Origin: an uncultured Clostridia bacterium
Lineage (GTDB): Bacteria; Bacillota; Clostridia; TANB77; CAG-508
DNA: 40,239 nucleotides
Assembly: GCA_947624185.1 (NCBI GenBank)
Contig: CANQJG010000003.1
Location: forward strand, 1-40,239
Direction of reading: 5' to 3'
In this document: positions 27,067-35,452 of the stretch, piece by piece
How positions within the stretch are numbered: position 1 is the stretch's first letter
Layout: every line of letters begins with the position of its first letter
The notes under the pieces: generated by a model
What the model was told of the DNA's origin: nothing
The model's database searches: none
What the model saw: the letters and a program-made list of their open reading frames with translations, nothing else
Program-made: the position numbers and the translations under genes

Positions 27067-28535
27067 TACATCCAATCATAATCTTTTAATTTAAATAACA
27101 ATTGAATTAAAATAACACTTATAAATATTCCACTTGCTGGAGCTGTGAGTACGTGACCTGCGAGCAATGCGGCTACAAAGCTTATAAATACTGAATATAT
27201 CATAAACCATACTTCTTGATTTACTATTGCTTTCTTGAATTTTTTTATTAATTCTTTTATTACTAATATTGCAAAGACTACAAAAGGTATGAAATACAAT
27301 ATAAATCCTGCAATTCCGTCGCATATTACAATGTCAAAATAATCCATTTCTATTAATTTTAATGGTTGTACTATATACCATTTCTCAGTCATATAGCCTA
27401 TTCCAAATATTTTGCTTTTTACATTTGCATTTTTGTATAATTCTAAATTATCCCTTAAGAAATCATCTCTTCCGCTGATGAGTGAATCTTGTCTTTTTTC
27501 TTCTTCTTCCTCTTCTTTTTCTTCTGTATCACTTTCGCCTGAAGTTTCATTATTTTTATTGAAATTAAATTCTATTTTTGGAAATGTAACTCCATTGGTT
27601 AGTTTTATATTTTTTCCTACTGGAGAATATGGTACAAAAATGAACGATATAATTATTACCCCAATTGTAACAAGTCCTTTTTTTAAGTATTTCATCTTGT
27701 CTTGCTTTTGAGAATTTTCACTTTCAGCATTGCTGATGCTTTTAGTACTGCCCATACTTTTTTCTTCAGCACTGCTACTTTGTTTAGCTATATTGCTGCT
27801 TGTTTTTGTACTAAAAAATTTTACTACACATACAATTAGAGTTATTACTGCTAGACCAATTGCGCCAAAAAATGGTGCTTTTGTGCCCATTTCTAATACA
27901 GAGAAAATATATAATGCAAGTGTAATAAAATTAAATATTTTTCCTTTTTCGCCATTAATCAAGCTAAGTACTAAAATCGGAGCTGTGCAAGACATGATTA
28001 CTCCGATTTCATTTGCAGCGTAGAAAAGCCCAATTGTACCTTTTTTATCCGGATAAGTGTTATATGCTACACCGAAAACCCTTGCTAATAATATAACTAG
28101 AGCGTAGCCAAATAAAGCATAAATTATGGTTTTATTTTCTATTTTAATATCATTTTTTTTGAATATTGGTATTAAGGCAATAAAAATAATTGGTAAATAA
28201 AATGTTTTTACTATTCCTTTTATTTGAGTAAACATCCCTGTCATACCAAAATTTGCATAGCAATTTACTAGGAATAATATTAAATAAATAGCTAGAATTG
28301 CGTAATATATCAGCATTGTTATTCTATACTTTTTATTACTGATAAAAAGTGCATAGATTGCTGTTGCTATCATGAAAAATGTTCTTACAAATATTCCTAG
28401 TGTGAGCATTTCATTTACATTTCTAACTAACAAAGAAGTTATCACATCTATAATTGGTTGAATTAAAATGTAAAAGACTATGATTTTTTTGATGTTTATT
28501 TTTTTTGTCATTTTTGCCATTATTCCTTTCGCCAT
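27066..28535 (-). CDS. O-antigen ligase/polymerase-like (Wzy/WaaL) membrane protein
   Basis: Polytopic; large loop with EKEEEEEEKRQDSLISGRDDFLRDNLELYKNANVKSKIFGIGY. Start uncertain because the SD-ATG region is duplicated (tracked ORF to 28586). Confidence 0.8.
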   Translation of the reverse strand: MAKGIMAKMTKKINIKKIIVFYILIQPIIDVITSLLVRNVNEMLTLGIFVRTFFMIATAIYALFISNKKYRITMLIYYAILAIYLILFLVNCYANFGMTGMFTQIKGIVKTFYLPIIFIALIPIFKKNDIKIENKTIIYALFGYALVILLARVFGVAYNTYPDKKGTIGLFYAANEIGVIMSCTAPILVLSLINGEKGKIFNFITLALYIFSVLEMGTKAPFFGAIGLAVITLIVCVVKFFSTKTSSNIAKQSSSAEEKSMGSTKSISNAESENSQKQDKMKYLKKGLVTIGVIIISFIFVPYSPVGKNIKLTNGVTFPKIEFNFNKNNETSGESDTEEKEEEEEEKRQDSLISGRDDFLRDNLELYKNANVKSKIFGIGYMTEKWYIVQPLKLIEMDYFDIVICDGIAGFILYFIPFVVFAILVIKELIKKFKKAIVNQEVWFMIYSVFISFVAALLAGHVLTAPASGIFISVILIQLLFKLKDYDWM

Positions 28536-28550
28536 TATTCCTTTCATTGT

Positions 28551-28577
28551 GGAATTAATAATTATATTATTAATTCC
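28551..28577. promoter_or_regulatory. Perfect dyad immediately upstream of the polymerase gene
   Basis: GGAATTAATAAT-TAT-ATTATTAATTCC, 12-bp perfect arms. Confidence 0.6.
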
Positions 28578-28582
28578 CAGTT

Positions 28583-28602
28583 GCATTTAATTAATTAAAT
28601 GC
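28583..28602. promoter_or_regulatory. Perfect 20-bp palindrome
   Basis: GCATTTAATTAATTAAATGC, 5 bp from the adjacent dyad. Confidence 0.6.
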
Positions 28603-28624
28603 GATTTATTGTATTTATAATTTT

Positions 28625-29764
28625 CTAGTCTCCTAGACAAATTCCTATATTTCTTGCAGTTTCTACAAGTTCATCATCCATTGTAACTAAACGAACATTG
28701 CTTTCTTTAGTTCCACCTTCAACTGCACCAAGCTCTTTATTATTTCCTACCACATCTTCTAAAGGTACATAATCAAGCTTGCCATTTTTTATAACTGTAA
28801 GCACTCCAAATTTTCCTTCCATTGCAAGCTCCATAGCTTTGGCTCCATATTTTGTTGAAAGCACTCTATCGTAAGCTGTAGGCGTTCCACCCCTTTGCAT
28901 ATAACCAAGTGTTGTGCATCTTGATTCTAGTCCTGTTAATTTTTCTAATTCTTTTGATACTTTGTCTCCAGCTCCTGCAAATTTTACTGCTATTCCTGTT
29001 CCGTCGCTAACATTACTATTTACTGTTGAAGCAGTACCGTCTTTAGGCTGTGCACCTTCTGCCACAACAACAATGCCGAATTGCTTTCCTTTTGCAATCC
29101 TTCTTTGTAAGCTTTGTGCAACTTTATTTATATCATAAGGAATTTCCGGAATAAGTGCAACATCAGCACCACCTGCAATTGCAGACTCTAAGGCAATCCA
29201 GCCTGCATATCTTCCCATAACTTCTAGACACATTATTCTGTGATGAGTTTCAGCAGTCGTATGAAGTCTGTCTATAGCTTCAGAAGCTACTGATACTGCA
29301 GTATTGTATCCAAATGTTATATCAGTACAAGCTACATCATTATCAATTGTTTTTGGAACTCCAATTGTTTTTATCCCTTTGATAAATAAGTCTCTTGCAG
29401 ACTTCTGAGTACTATCTCCACCAAGTGTAAATACACAGTCAAATCCGTCTTTCATTACATTTTGAACACAAAGGTCTGATAAATCTCTGTATTCCACTGT
29501 TCCGTCCGGATTAGTTACTTTGTAATGAAAAACTATTGTATTTGTAGATGAACCAATTATTGATCCACCTTTTGGCAATATTCCGTCAGCCATTGGATTA
29601 AAATCTAATCTTACAAATTTATTTTCAAGAAGTCCCTTATAGCCGTCAATAAATCCATAGCACTCTATTCCATAAACTTCACATGATTTTTTTATGGCTC
29701 TAATAACTGGATTAAGTCCAGCAACATCCCCACCATTTGCTAGTATAGCAACTCTTTTTAACAT
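28625..29764 (-). CDS. pfkA: 6-phosphofructokinase (phosphoryl-donor specificity uncertain)
   Basis: GGDVAGLNPVIRAI; FTLGGDSTQKSARDL; GVPKTIDNDVACTDITFGYNTA; EVMGRYAGWIAL; LGYMQRGGTPTAYDR. Confidence 0.92.
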   Translation of the reverse strand: MLKRVAILANGGDVAGLNPVIRAIKKSCEVYGIECYGFIDGYKGLLENKFVRLDFNPMADGILPKGGSIIGSSTNTIVFHYKVTNPDGTVEYRDLSDLCVQNVMKDGFDCVFTLGGDSTQKSARDLFIKGIKTIGVPKTIDNDVACTDITFGYNTAVSVASEAIDRLHTTAETHHRIMCLEVMGRYAGWIALESAIAGGADVALIPEIPYDINKVAQSLQRRIAKGKQFGIVVVAEGAQPKDGTASTVNSNVSDGTGIAVKFAGAGDKVSKELEKLTGLESRCTTLGYMQRGGTPTAYDRVLSTKYGAKAMELAMEGKFGVLTVIKNGKLDYVPLEDVVGNNKELGAVEGGTKESNVRLVTMDDELVETARNIGICLGD

Positions 29765-29802
29765 TTGTTTACCTCCTAATTATATGTTAATTTTAACATT
29801 TT

Positions 29803-31365
29803 TTATATTTCTTGATCATCTAAATCTATTTTTTTATCATTTGTTGTTTTCTCTGTATTTTGAATATTTCTTGCCTTTTTATATTCATTATAAATTCTTT
29901 TCCATTTTAATGGATCATATAATTTATTTCTTGTTTGTACTATCCTTAATGCTTTGTTTATTGTATCTAATGCAATTTTGTCTTCTTTCAACTCTTTTTT
30001 ATGTAATTTTAAATATCCTTCTGAGTGTTTATATATTTTTGCTTTAAAAGCCGCTTCTGATTGAACTAATACTTGTAATGTCTCATCTTCTCCTTCTATT
30101 AATTCTTTTATTTCTTCTATTTTATTTAACATATCTTTTGAATCTGATTTTTCTATTAATTTTCTTGCTTTCCCTATTGCATCTAATTCTTTATTTTTTT
30201 CTGTAAAGATTTCTTCAAAGTCATCTTCTGTTTCATCTAATTTTATTGATTCTACTCTTACAATTGGTTCTTTTTTTCTGTCTTTATTTCTTTCTTCTTC
30301 TGCGATACTCCTTAAACTATTCATTGCTTTTACATTGTCAGGTTCTATCTTTAATACTTTTTCTAATAATTCTTTTTCTCTGTCTTTATTTCTTTCTTCT
30401 TTTGCGATTCTTATTAAACTATATATTGTTATTACATTATTAGGCTCTAATTTTAATATTTTTTCTAATAATTCCTTTTCTCGTTTTTTATTTTGCTCTT
30501 CTCTTGCAATTCTTATTAAGCTACTCATTGCTATTGTATTATTAGGCTCTATTTCTAATATTCTTTCTAGTAATTTCTTTTCTTGATCTTTGTTTTGCTC
30601 TCTTCTTGCAATTTTTATTAATCTACCCATTGCTTTTACATTATTAGGCTTTAATTCTAATAATTTCTCCAGTAATTCCTTTTCTCGATTTTTATTTTTT
30701 TCTTCTCTTGCAATTCTTATTAAGCTGCTCATTGCTATTATATTATTAGGCTCTATTTCTAATATTTTTTCTGATAATTCTTTTTCTCGATTTCTATTTT
30801 TTTCTTTCCTTGCTATAATTATTAAATTAATCATCGTTCTTGCATTATCAGGATCTACATTTAATATTTTTTCTAGTAATTCTTTTTCTCGATTTCTATT
30901 TTTCTCTTCTCTTGCAATTTTTGTTAACGTATACATTGCTATTACATTATTAGGCTCTATTTCTAATATTTTTTCTGATAATTCTTTTTCTCGATTCCTA
31001 TTTTTCTCTTTTATTGCTATACCTATTAAACTAATCATTACTTGTACATTGTCATTTTCTACTTTTAATATTTTTTCCAGTAATTCTTTTTCTTCTTCTT
31101 GATTACCTTTTTGTTTTGCTATTAGCATTTCTAAAGATAATATAACAATTCTATTTGATTTTGGGCTTAATTTATTAATTTCTATTCTTGCTTCTTCAAT
31201 GTTTCCTTCTTTTATTAGTCTTTTAGCTTTTTTTCTTATTTCTATTTCTTTTTTCCATTTGTTCAAAGTTGAAATAGATATTTGAGTATCTTTACTTATC
31301 TGTTCTAAGTCTTCATTTGCTTTTATTCTTTCTTCTATCTCATTTTTTACTTTATAAGAATACAT
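29803..31365 (-). CDS. HTH plus tandem TPR-like repeat protein (~8 x 34 aa)
   Basis: N-terminal LEQISKDTQISISTLNKWKKEI HTH; repeats of REKELLEKILEIEPNNVIAMSSLIRIAREEKNKN. Start at MYSYKV with GGGGGA upstream (tracked ORF to 31386). Confidence 0.8.
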   Translation of the reverse strand: MYSYKVKNEIEERIKANEDLEQISKDTQISISTLNKWKKEIEIRKKAKRLIKEGNIEEARIEINKLSPKSNRIVILSLEMLIAKQKGNQEEEKELLEKILKVENDNVQVMISLIGIAIKEKNRNREKELSEKILEIEPNNVIAMYTLTKIAREEKNRNREKELLEKILNVDPDNARTMINLIIIARKEKNRNREKELSEKILEIEPNNIIAMSSLIRIAREEKNKNREKELLEKLLELKPNNVKAMGRLIKIARREQNKDQEKKLLERILEIEPNNTIAMSSLIRIAREEQNKKREKELLEKILKLEPNNVITIYSLIRIAKEERNKDREKELLEKVLKIEPDNVKAMNSLRSIAEEERNKDRKKEPIVRVESIKLDETEDDFEEIFTEKNKELDAIGKARKLIEKSDSKDMLNKIEEIKELIEGEDETLQVLVQSEAAFKAKIYKHSEGYLKLHKKELKEDKIALDTINKALRIVQTRNKLYDPLKWKRIYNEYKKARNIQNTEKTTNDKKIDLDDQEI

Positions 31366-31389
31366 TGAAAATTCCCCCATAGTCATTTA

Positions 31390-32247
31390 TTATTTTGTTC
31401 TTTTGCGAAGATTTTCCCTATTTTTCTCTGCCTTGTTTTTCTTAGCAATCTTTACTATTAATATTATTACTAACAAAAATAGTATTACTGCAACGGCAAC
31501 TAAAAAGGCTATTGCTTTGTTTTCATCTTTAAAAAATTCTGTAACATAATCTTTTGCTTTAATAAAGAAATCATTATTTTCTACTTTAGTAATAATTGTT
31601 TTTTCTACTGCTACATTTACTGTGATTTCATAAACTGTAGTATCTTTTCCGTTTCTTAAAATAATTGTAATTATATTTTCTCCTGACTCTAAGCCTGTGT
31701 TTCCTATTACTTCAATTTCTGCACTTTCAATAGAAGCAACTGCATTTACATTAACATCAGTACTTTCTCTATCACTTTTCATATTAGCTGTATATTTAAA
31801 GTTCAAATCACTTAATGGCTCATTTATAGTGGCTTTATCAATACTTAATTCTGTAAGCTTTAAACCATTATCTTCCTGTTTGGTTACAATTATGTTGTAT
31901 GTTTTCGTTGTTTTATTTTGTGCTGTTACAACAATTTTAATTGTACTTTCCTTGTTAGATAATCTCGTATTTCCACTTATCCTTTTAGTAGCCTTTTCGT
32001 TTTCAGTTTCGGCATTTACTTCAAGTGAAGATACACTTGTTGGCACAACTAGATAATAATTTAATGTATATTTATTAAATTCAGGTGACAAGGTATATCC
32101 TTCAACTGATAAAGATTTTAAATAATTGTTTGCTTTTTCACTTTGTATGGTATTTGTAGAGCTACTAGTAGCTTGCGAAAAATTAATTCCACTTATTAAA
32201 AAAATTATTGTTAATATACTGATTAATACAATGTTTGATTTTTTCAT
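31390..32247 (-). CDS. Secreted membrane-anchored protein with cadherin-like beta-sandwich domains
   Basis: Signal peptide; LKSLSVEGYTLSPEFNKYTLNYYLVVP and LTELSIDKATINEPLSDLNFKYTANM; C-terminal TM then basic tail. Confidence 0.78.
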   Translation of the reverse strand: MKKSNIVLISILTIIFLISGINFSQATSSSTNTIQSEKANNYLKSLSVEGYTLSPEFNKYTLNYYLVVPTSVSSLEVNAETENEKATKRISGNTRLSNKESTIKIVVTAQNKTTKTYNIIVTKQEDNGLKLTELSIDKATINEPLSDLNFKYTANMKSDRESTDVNVNAVASIESAEIEVIGNTGLESGENIITIILRNGKDTTVYEITVNVAVEKTIITKVENNDFFIKAKDYVTEFFKDENKAIAFLVAVAVILFLLVIILIVKIAKKNKAEKNRENLRKRTK

Positions 32248-32328
32248 TTTATAATTCCTTCCTTAGTTCAAATTGTTTGACAATAATTGATTTTTATTTA
32301 TGTAAAATTGCGTATTTTTCCTGTATAA

Positions 32329-32356
32329 ATTTTATCATAAGATAATAAAAAGTCAA
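32329..32356 (-). promoter_or_regulatory. Putative sigma-A promoter for CDS 31390..32247
   Basis: Minus strand TTGACT - 16 nt - TAAAAT. Confidence 0.5.
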
Positions 32357-32380
32357 TACAATATTCGCTTATAATTTTAT

Positions 32381-32580
32381 AAATACATGAAAATAGTTGT
32401 TTTTGAATACGCCGCGCAGCGCCCAACCGGAGCGTTAGCGTAGGGCGAATGAAGCAAATTTCATACAAGCGCCGAATGGCATTATGTAAGCTTTATGAAG
32501 TAAATTAATTGCAAAGCCATGAAGGCATAATGGAATTTGCGACAGCAAGGCATGAAAAAAACAACTATTTCCATGTATTT
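32381..32580 (+). repeat. Interspersed intergenic element, copy B (core 32405..32556, inverted arms 32381..32404 / 32557..32580)
   Basis: Arms AAATACATGAAAATAGTTGTTTTT / AAAAACAACTATTTCCATGTATTT, 23/24 complementary; core homologous to A and C. Confidence 0.9.
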
Positions 32581-32608
32581 TTATATTTAATAATTATATT
32601 TTTTATAT

Positions 32609-33193
32609 TTAAATAATAAACTTTGTAATTGCTAGTCCATCTCCAACTTCTAAAATTTCAGTGGATAAATTCGGATTTTCTGTAACATTTTTTATATATT
32701 CTCTTAAATGATTTACAGCAGTTCTTTGTTTGTGCTTGTTATAATCACTCATTACATAACCTTTATATAAAATATTATCTGCAAAAATTACTCCATTTTT
32801 ATTAAGCATCCTCAAAGCGTGTTCTAAGAAAAAAGGATATTTTGTTTTAGCAGCGTCAATAAAAACCATATCATATTTATTGTCCATTTTAGGTAATATT
32901 TCTACTGCGTCTCCTTCATAAATATTAATTACATTTTCTTTTTCCATTATTTTTATATTTTCTTTTGCTTGTTTAACCATATTTTCGTCACGCTCTATCG
33001 TATCTATTACTCCGCCTTCGCTTAAAAACTGAGAAAAACATATTGCAGAATATCCTACTGCTGTACCAATTTCAAGTATTCTATTTATCTTTTTATTTTC
33101 CATATATTTTTCAATAACTTCTAATGTGTCGTCCATAATAATTGGTACATGATTAGCTATCGCTCTTTGCTTTATTTTAGATAATTTATCCAT
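32609..33193 (-). CDS. O-methyltransferase (family 3; YrrM/TrmR-like)
   Basis: RILEIGTAVGYSAICFSQFL; DMVFIDAAKTKYPFFLEHALRML; GVIFADNILYKGYV. Confidence 0.87.
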   Translation of the reverse strand: MDKLSKIKQRAIANHVPIIMDDTLEVIEKYMENKKINRILEIGTAVGYSAICFSQFLSEGGVIDTIERDENMVKQAKENIKIMEKENVINIYEGDAVEILPKMDNKYDMVFIDAAKTKYPFFLEHALRMLNKNGVIFADNILYKGYVMSDYNKHKQRTAVNHLREYIKNVTENPNLSTEILEVGDGLAITKFII

Positions 33194-33305
33194 TATATAT
33201 TTGCTCCTTTAGATTTTTACATTATTCTATATTATATATTAAGTTGTCAATTTTTTCCAATACTCATATAATTTAATAGCACATTTTTTATAATACTATT
33301 TTAAT

Positions 33306-33504
33306 CAAAATCAAAAAAATATAATAGTTGTAGCAACCGCGCAGCGCCCAACCGAAGCGTTAGCGAAGGGCGAATGAAGCAAATTACATACAAGCGCCGA
33401 ATGGCATTATATATTGCATAAAGTACACTAATTGCATAGCCATGAAGGCATAATGGAATTTGCGACAGCAAGGTGCAAAGACTATTATATTTTTTAAGAT
33501 TTTG
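33306..33504 (+). repeat. Interspersed intergenic element, copy C (core 33329..33480, inverted arms 33306..33328 / 33481..33504)
   Basis: Arms CAAAATCAAAAAAATATAATAGT / ACTATTATATTTTTTAAGATTTTG (perfect inner 15 bp); core homologous to A and B. Confidence 0.9.
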
Positions 33505-33542
33505 AATATATAGTAACAGAAAATTATAATCATCCACAATGT

Positions 33543-35366
33543 CTATTCTTTAACTGTTCTTCTTGCTTCTCTTTCACGTGTTTTTGTATCCAATATTTTC
33601 TTTCTTAATCTAATATTTAAAGGTGTAACTTCAACAAGTTCGTCATCTTCTATAAATTCAATAGCTTGCTCTAATGACATATTTAAAGGTGGAACTAGAC
33701 GAAGTGCATCATCTGAACCTGATGCTCTAGTGTTAGTTAGATGTTTCTCTTTGCATACGTTTACTGATAAATCTTCATATCTTGGATTTATTCCAACTAT
33801 CATACCTTCATAAACTTCTACACCTGGTTCGATTAAAAGTTCTCCCCTTAATTGTGCATTATATAAACCATAAGTAATTGATGTTCCTGCTTCAAAAGCA
33901 ACTATAACGCCTTTTGTTCTTGATTGGATTTCTCCTTTATATGGCTCATAATCTTTAAATACACTTGCCATCCTTCCTTCGCCTTTTGTATCTGTTAAGA
34001 ATTCTGTTCTATAACCAATTAATCCTCTTGAAGGTATTTCGAATTCTATCTTAGTGTGACCGCTTTCAGCAGGTTCCATATTTACCATTTCAGCTTTTCT
34101 TTTTCCTAATTTTTCAATAACAGTTCCAACTGAATCGTCAGGAATATTTACGCTTAAAACTTCAATAGGTTCGCATTTTACACCTTCAATTTCTTTGAAA
34201 ATAACTTTTGGACGAGATACTAAAAGCTCAAATCCTTCTCTTCTCATAGTTTCAATAAGAACTGATAAATGTAATTCTCCACGACCACATACTTCAAAAC
34301 TATCTGCCTTATCTGTATCGCTAACTCTTAATGAAACATTTCTTTCAAGCTCTTTTTGCAATCTATCTCTGATATGTCTAGAAGTAACAAATTTACCTTC
34401 TTTTCCAGCCAAAGGTCCGTCATTTACACTAAAAGTCATTGAAACTGTTGGTTCATCAATATTAACGAAATCGATTTTTTCCGGATGATCTACATCACAA
34501 ATTGTCTCTCCAATGTTTATATCAGGGATTCCTGAAATAACTACTATGTCTCCGGCTTTAACTTCTTCAGCTTCAACTCTTTTTAATCCTTCATAAGTGA
34601 ATAATTTAGCAATTTTGCCTTGAGCAACATCTCCATTTTCCTTGCAAATGCTAACAGTTTGACCAGCTTTTATTGTACCACGTTCTACTCTACCTGAAGC
34701 CAATCTTCCAAGGTAATCATCATAACCAATATTAGAAACTAGAAGTTGTAAAGTACCGTCAATATCACATTTTGGTGGATCAATTTTTTCAACAATTGTA
34801 TCAAAAATGCACTTAACATTGTCGCTCTCATCTTCTAAATTCATTTTAGCAATTCCATTTTTAGCAGACGCATATATAACTGGAAAGTCTAATTGCTCAT
34901 CATTAGCACCCAAATCAATAAATAACTCTAGAACATCATCTACAGCTTTTACAGGATTTGCACCAGGTCTATCAATTTTGTTGATAACAACAATTGGTTG
35001 TAAATCTAGTGCTAAAGCTTTTTTTAAAACTTCCCTTGTTTGAGGCATTGGACCGTCAAATGCATCAACCAAAAGTAAAACTCCGTCAACAGTTTTAAGA
35101 ACACGCTCAACTTCTCCTTCAAAATCAGCATGTCCTGGAGTATCAACAATATTTATTTTTATATCATTATACATAATTGATGTGTTTTTAGAAAGAATTG
35201 TGATTCCTCTTTCTCTTTCCAAGTCGTTAGAATCCATTACTCTTTCTTCAACTTGTTCATTATCTCTAAAAACGTGACTCTGACGTAAAAGTGCATCAAC
35301 CAATGTTGTCTTTCCATGGTCAACGTGCGCAATAATTGCAATATTTCTTATATTTTCGTTTATCAT
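33543..35366 (-). CDS. typA: Ribosome-associated GTPase TypA/BipA
   Basis: NIAIIAHVDHGKTTLVDALLRQSHVFR; DTPGHADFEGEVERVL; VVINKIDRPGA; C-terminal GSDDALRLVPPLNMSLEQAIEFI. Confidence 0.97.
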   Translation of the reverse strand: MINENIRNIAIIAHVDHGKTTLVDALLRQSHVFRDNEQVEERVMDSNDLERERGITILSKNTSIMYNDIKINIVDTPGHADFEGEVERVLKTVDGVLLLVDAFDGPMPQTREVLKKALALDLQPIVVINKIDRPGANPVKAVDDVLELFIDLGANDEQLDFPVIYASAKNGIAKMNLEDESDNVKCIFDTIVEKIDPPKCDIDGTLQLLVSNIGYDDYLGRLASGRVERGTIKAGQTVSICKENGDVAQGKIAKLFTYEGLKRVEAEEVKAGDIVVISGIPDINIGETICDVDHPEKIDFVNIDEPTVSMTFSVNDGPLAGKEGKFVTSRHIRDRLQKELERNVSLRVSDTDKADSFEVCGRGELHLSVLIETMRREGFELLVSRPKVIFKEIEGVKCEPIEVLSVNIPDDSVGTVIEKLGKRKAEMVNMEPAESGHTKIEFEIPSRGLIGYRTEFLTDTKGEGRMASVFKDYEPYKGEIQSRTKGVIVAFEAGTSITYGLYNAQLRGELLIEPGVEVYEGMIVGINPRYEDLSVNVCKEKHLTNTRASGSDDALRLVPPLNMSLEQAIEFIEDDELVEVTPLNIRLRKKILDTKTREREARRTVKE

Positions 35367-35452
35367 TTTCTTACCCTCTTTTATTATCTTTTCTTATTAT
35401 GATTTTTTGTTTTTTATTATGGTTTTTGTATGTTTTTTTTGCTTATTTATTT

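Noticed and set aside
30246-31102. Plus-strand ORFs over the TPR gene (30246..30443, 30335..30586, 30590..31102)
   Set aside because: Antisense shadows of the 102-bp repeats; Leu/Ser/Phe-rich, repeat-derived, with a strong minus-strand gene in the same place.
26867-33504. Insertion sequence encoding a transposase
   Set aside because: No transposase-like ORF in or between the repeats; the intervening genes are ordinary chromosomal genes.
33301-33537. ORF 33301..33537 (-) and ORF 26745..26987 (+)
   Set aside because: Translations of the interspersed repeat and its flanks; the corresponding reading frames are not conserved as proteins between copies.
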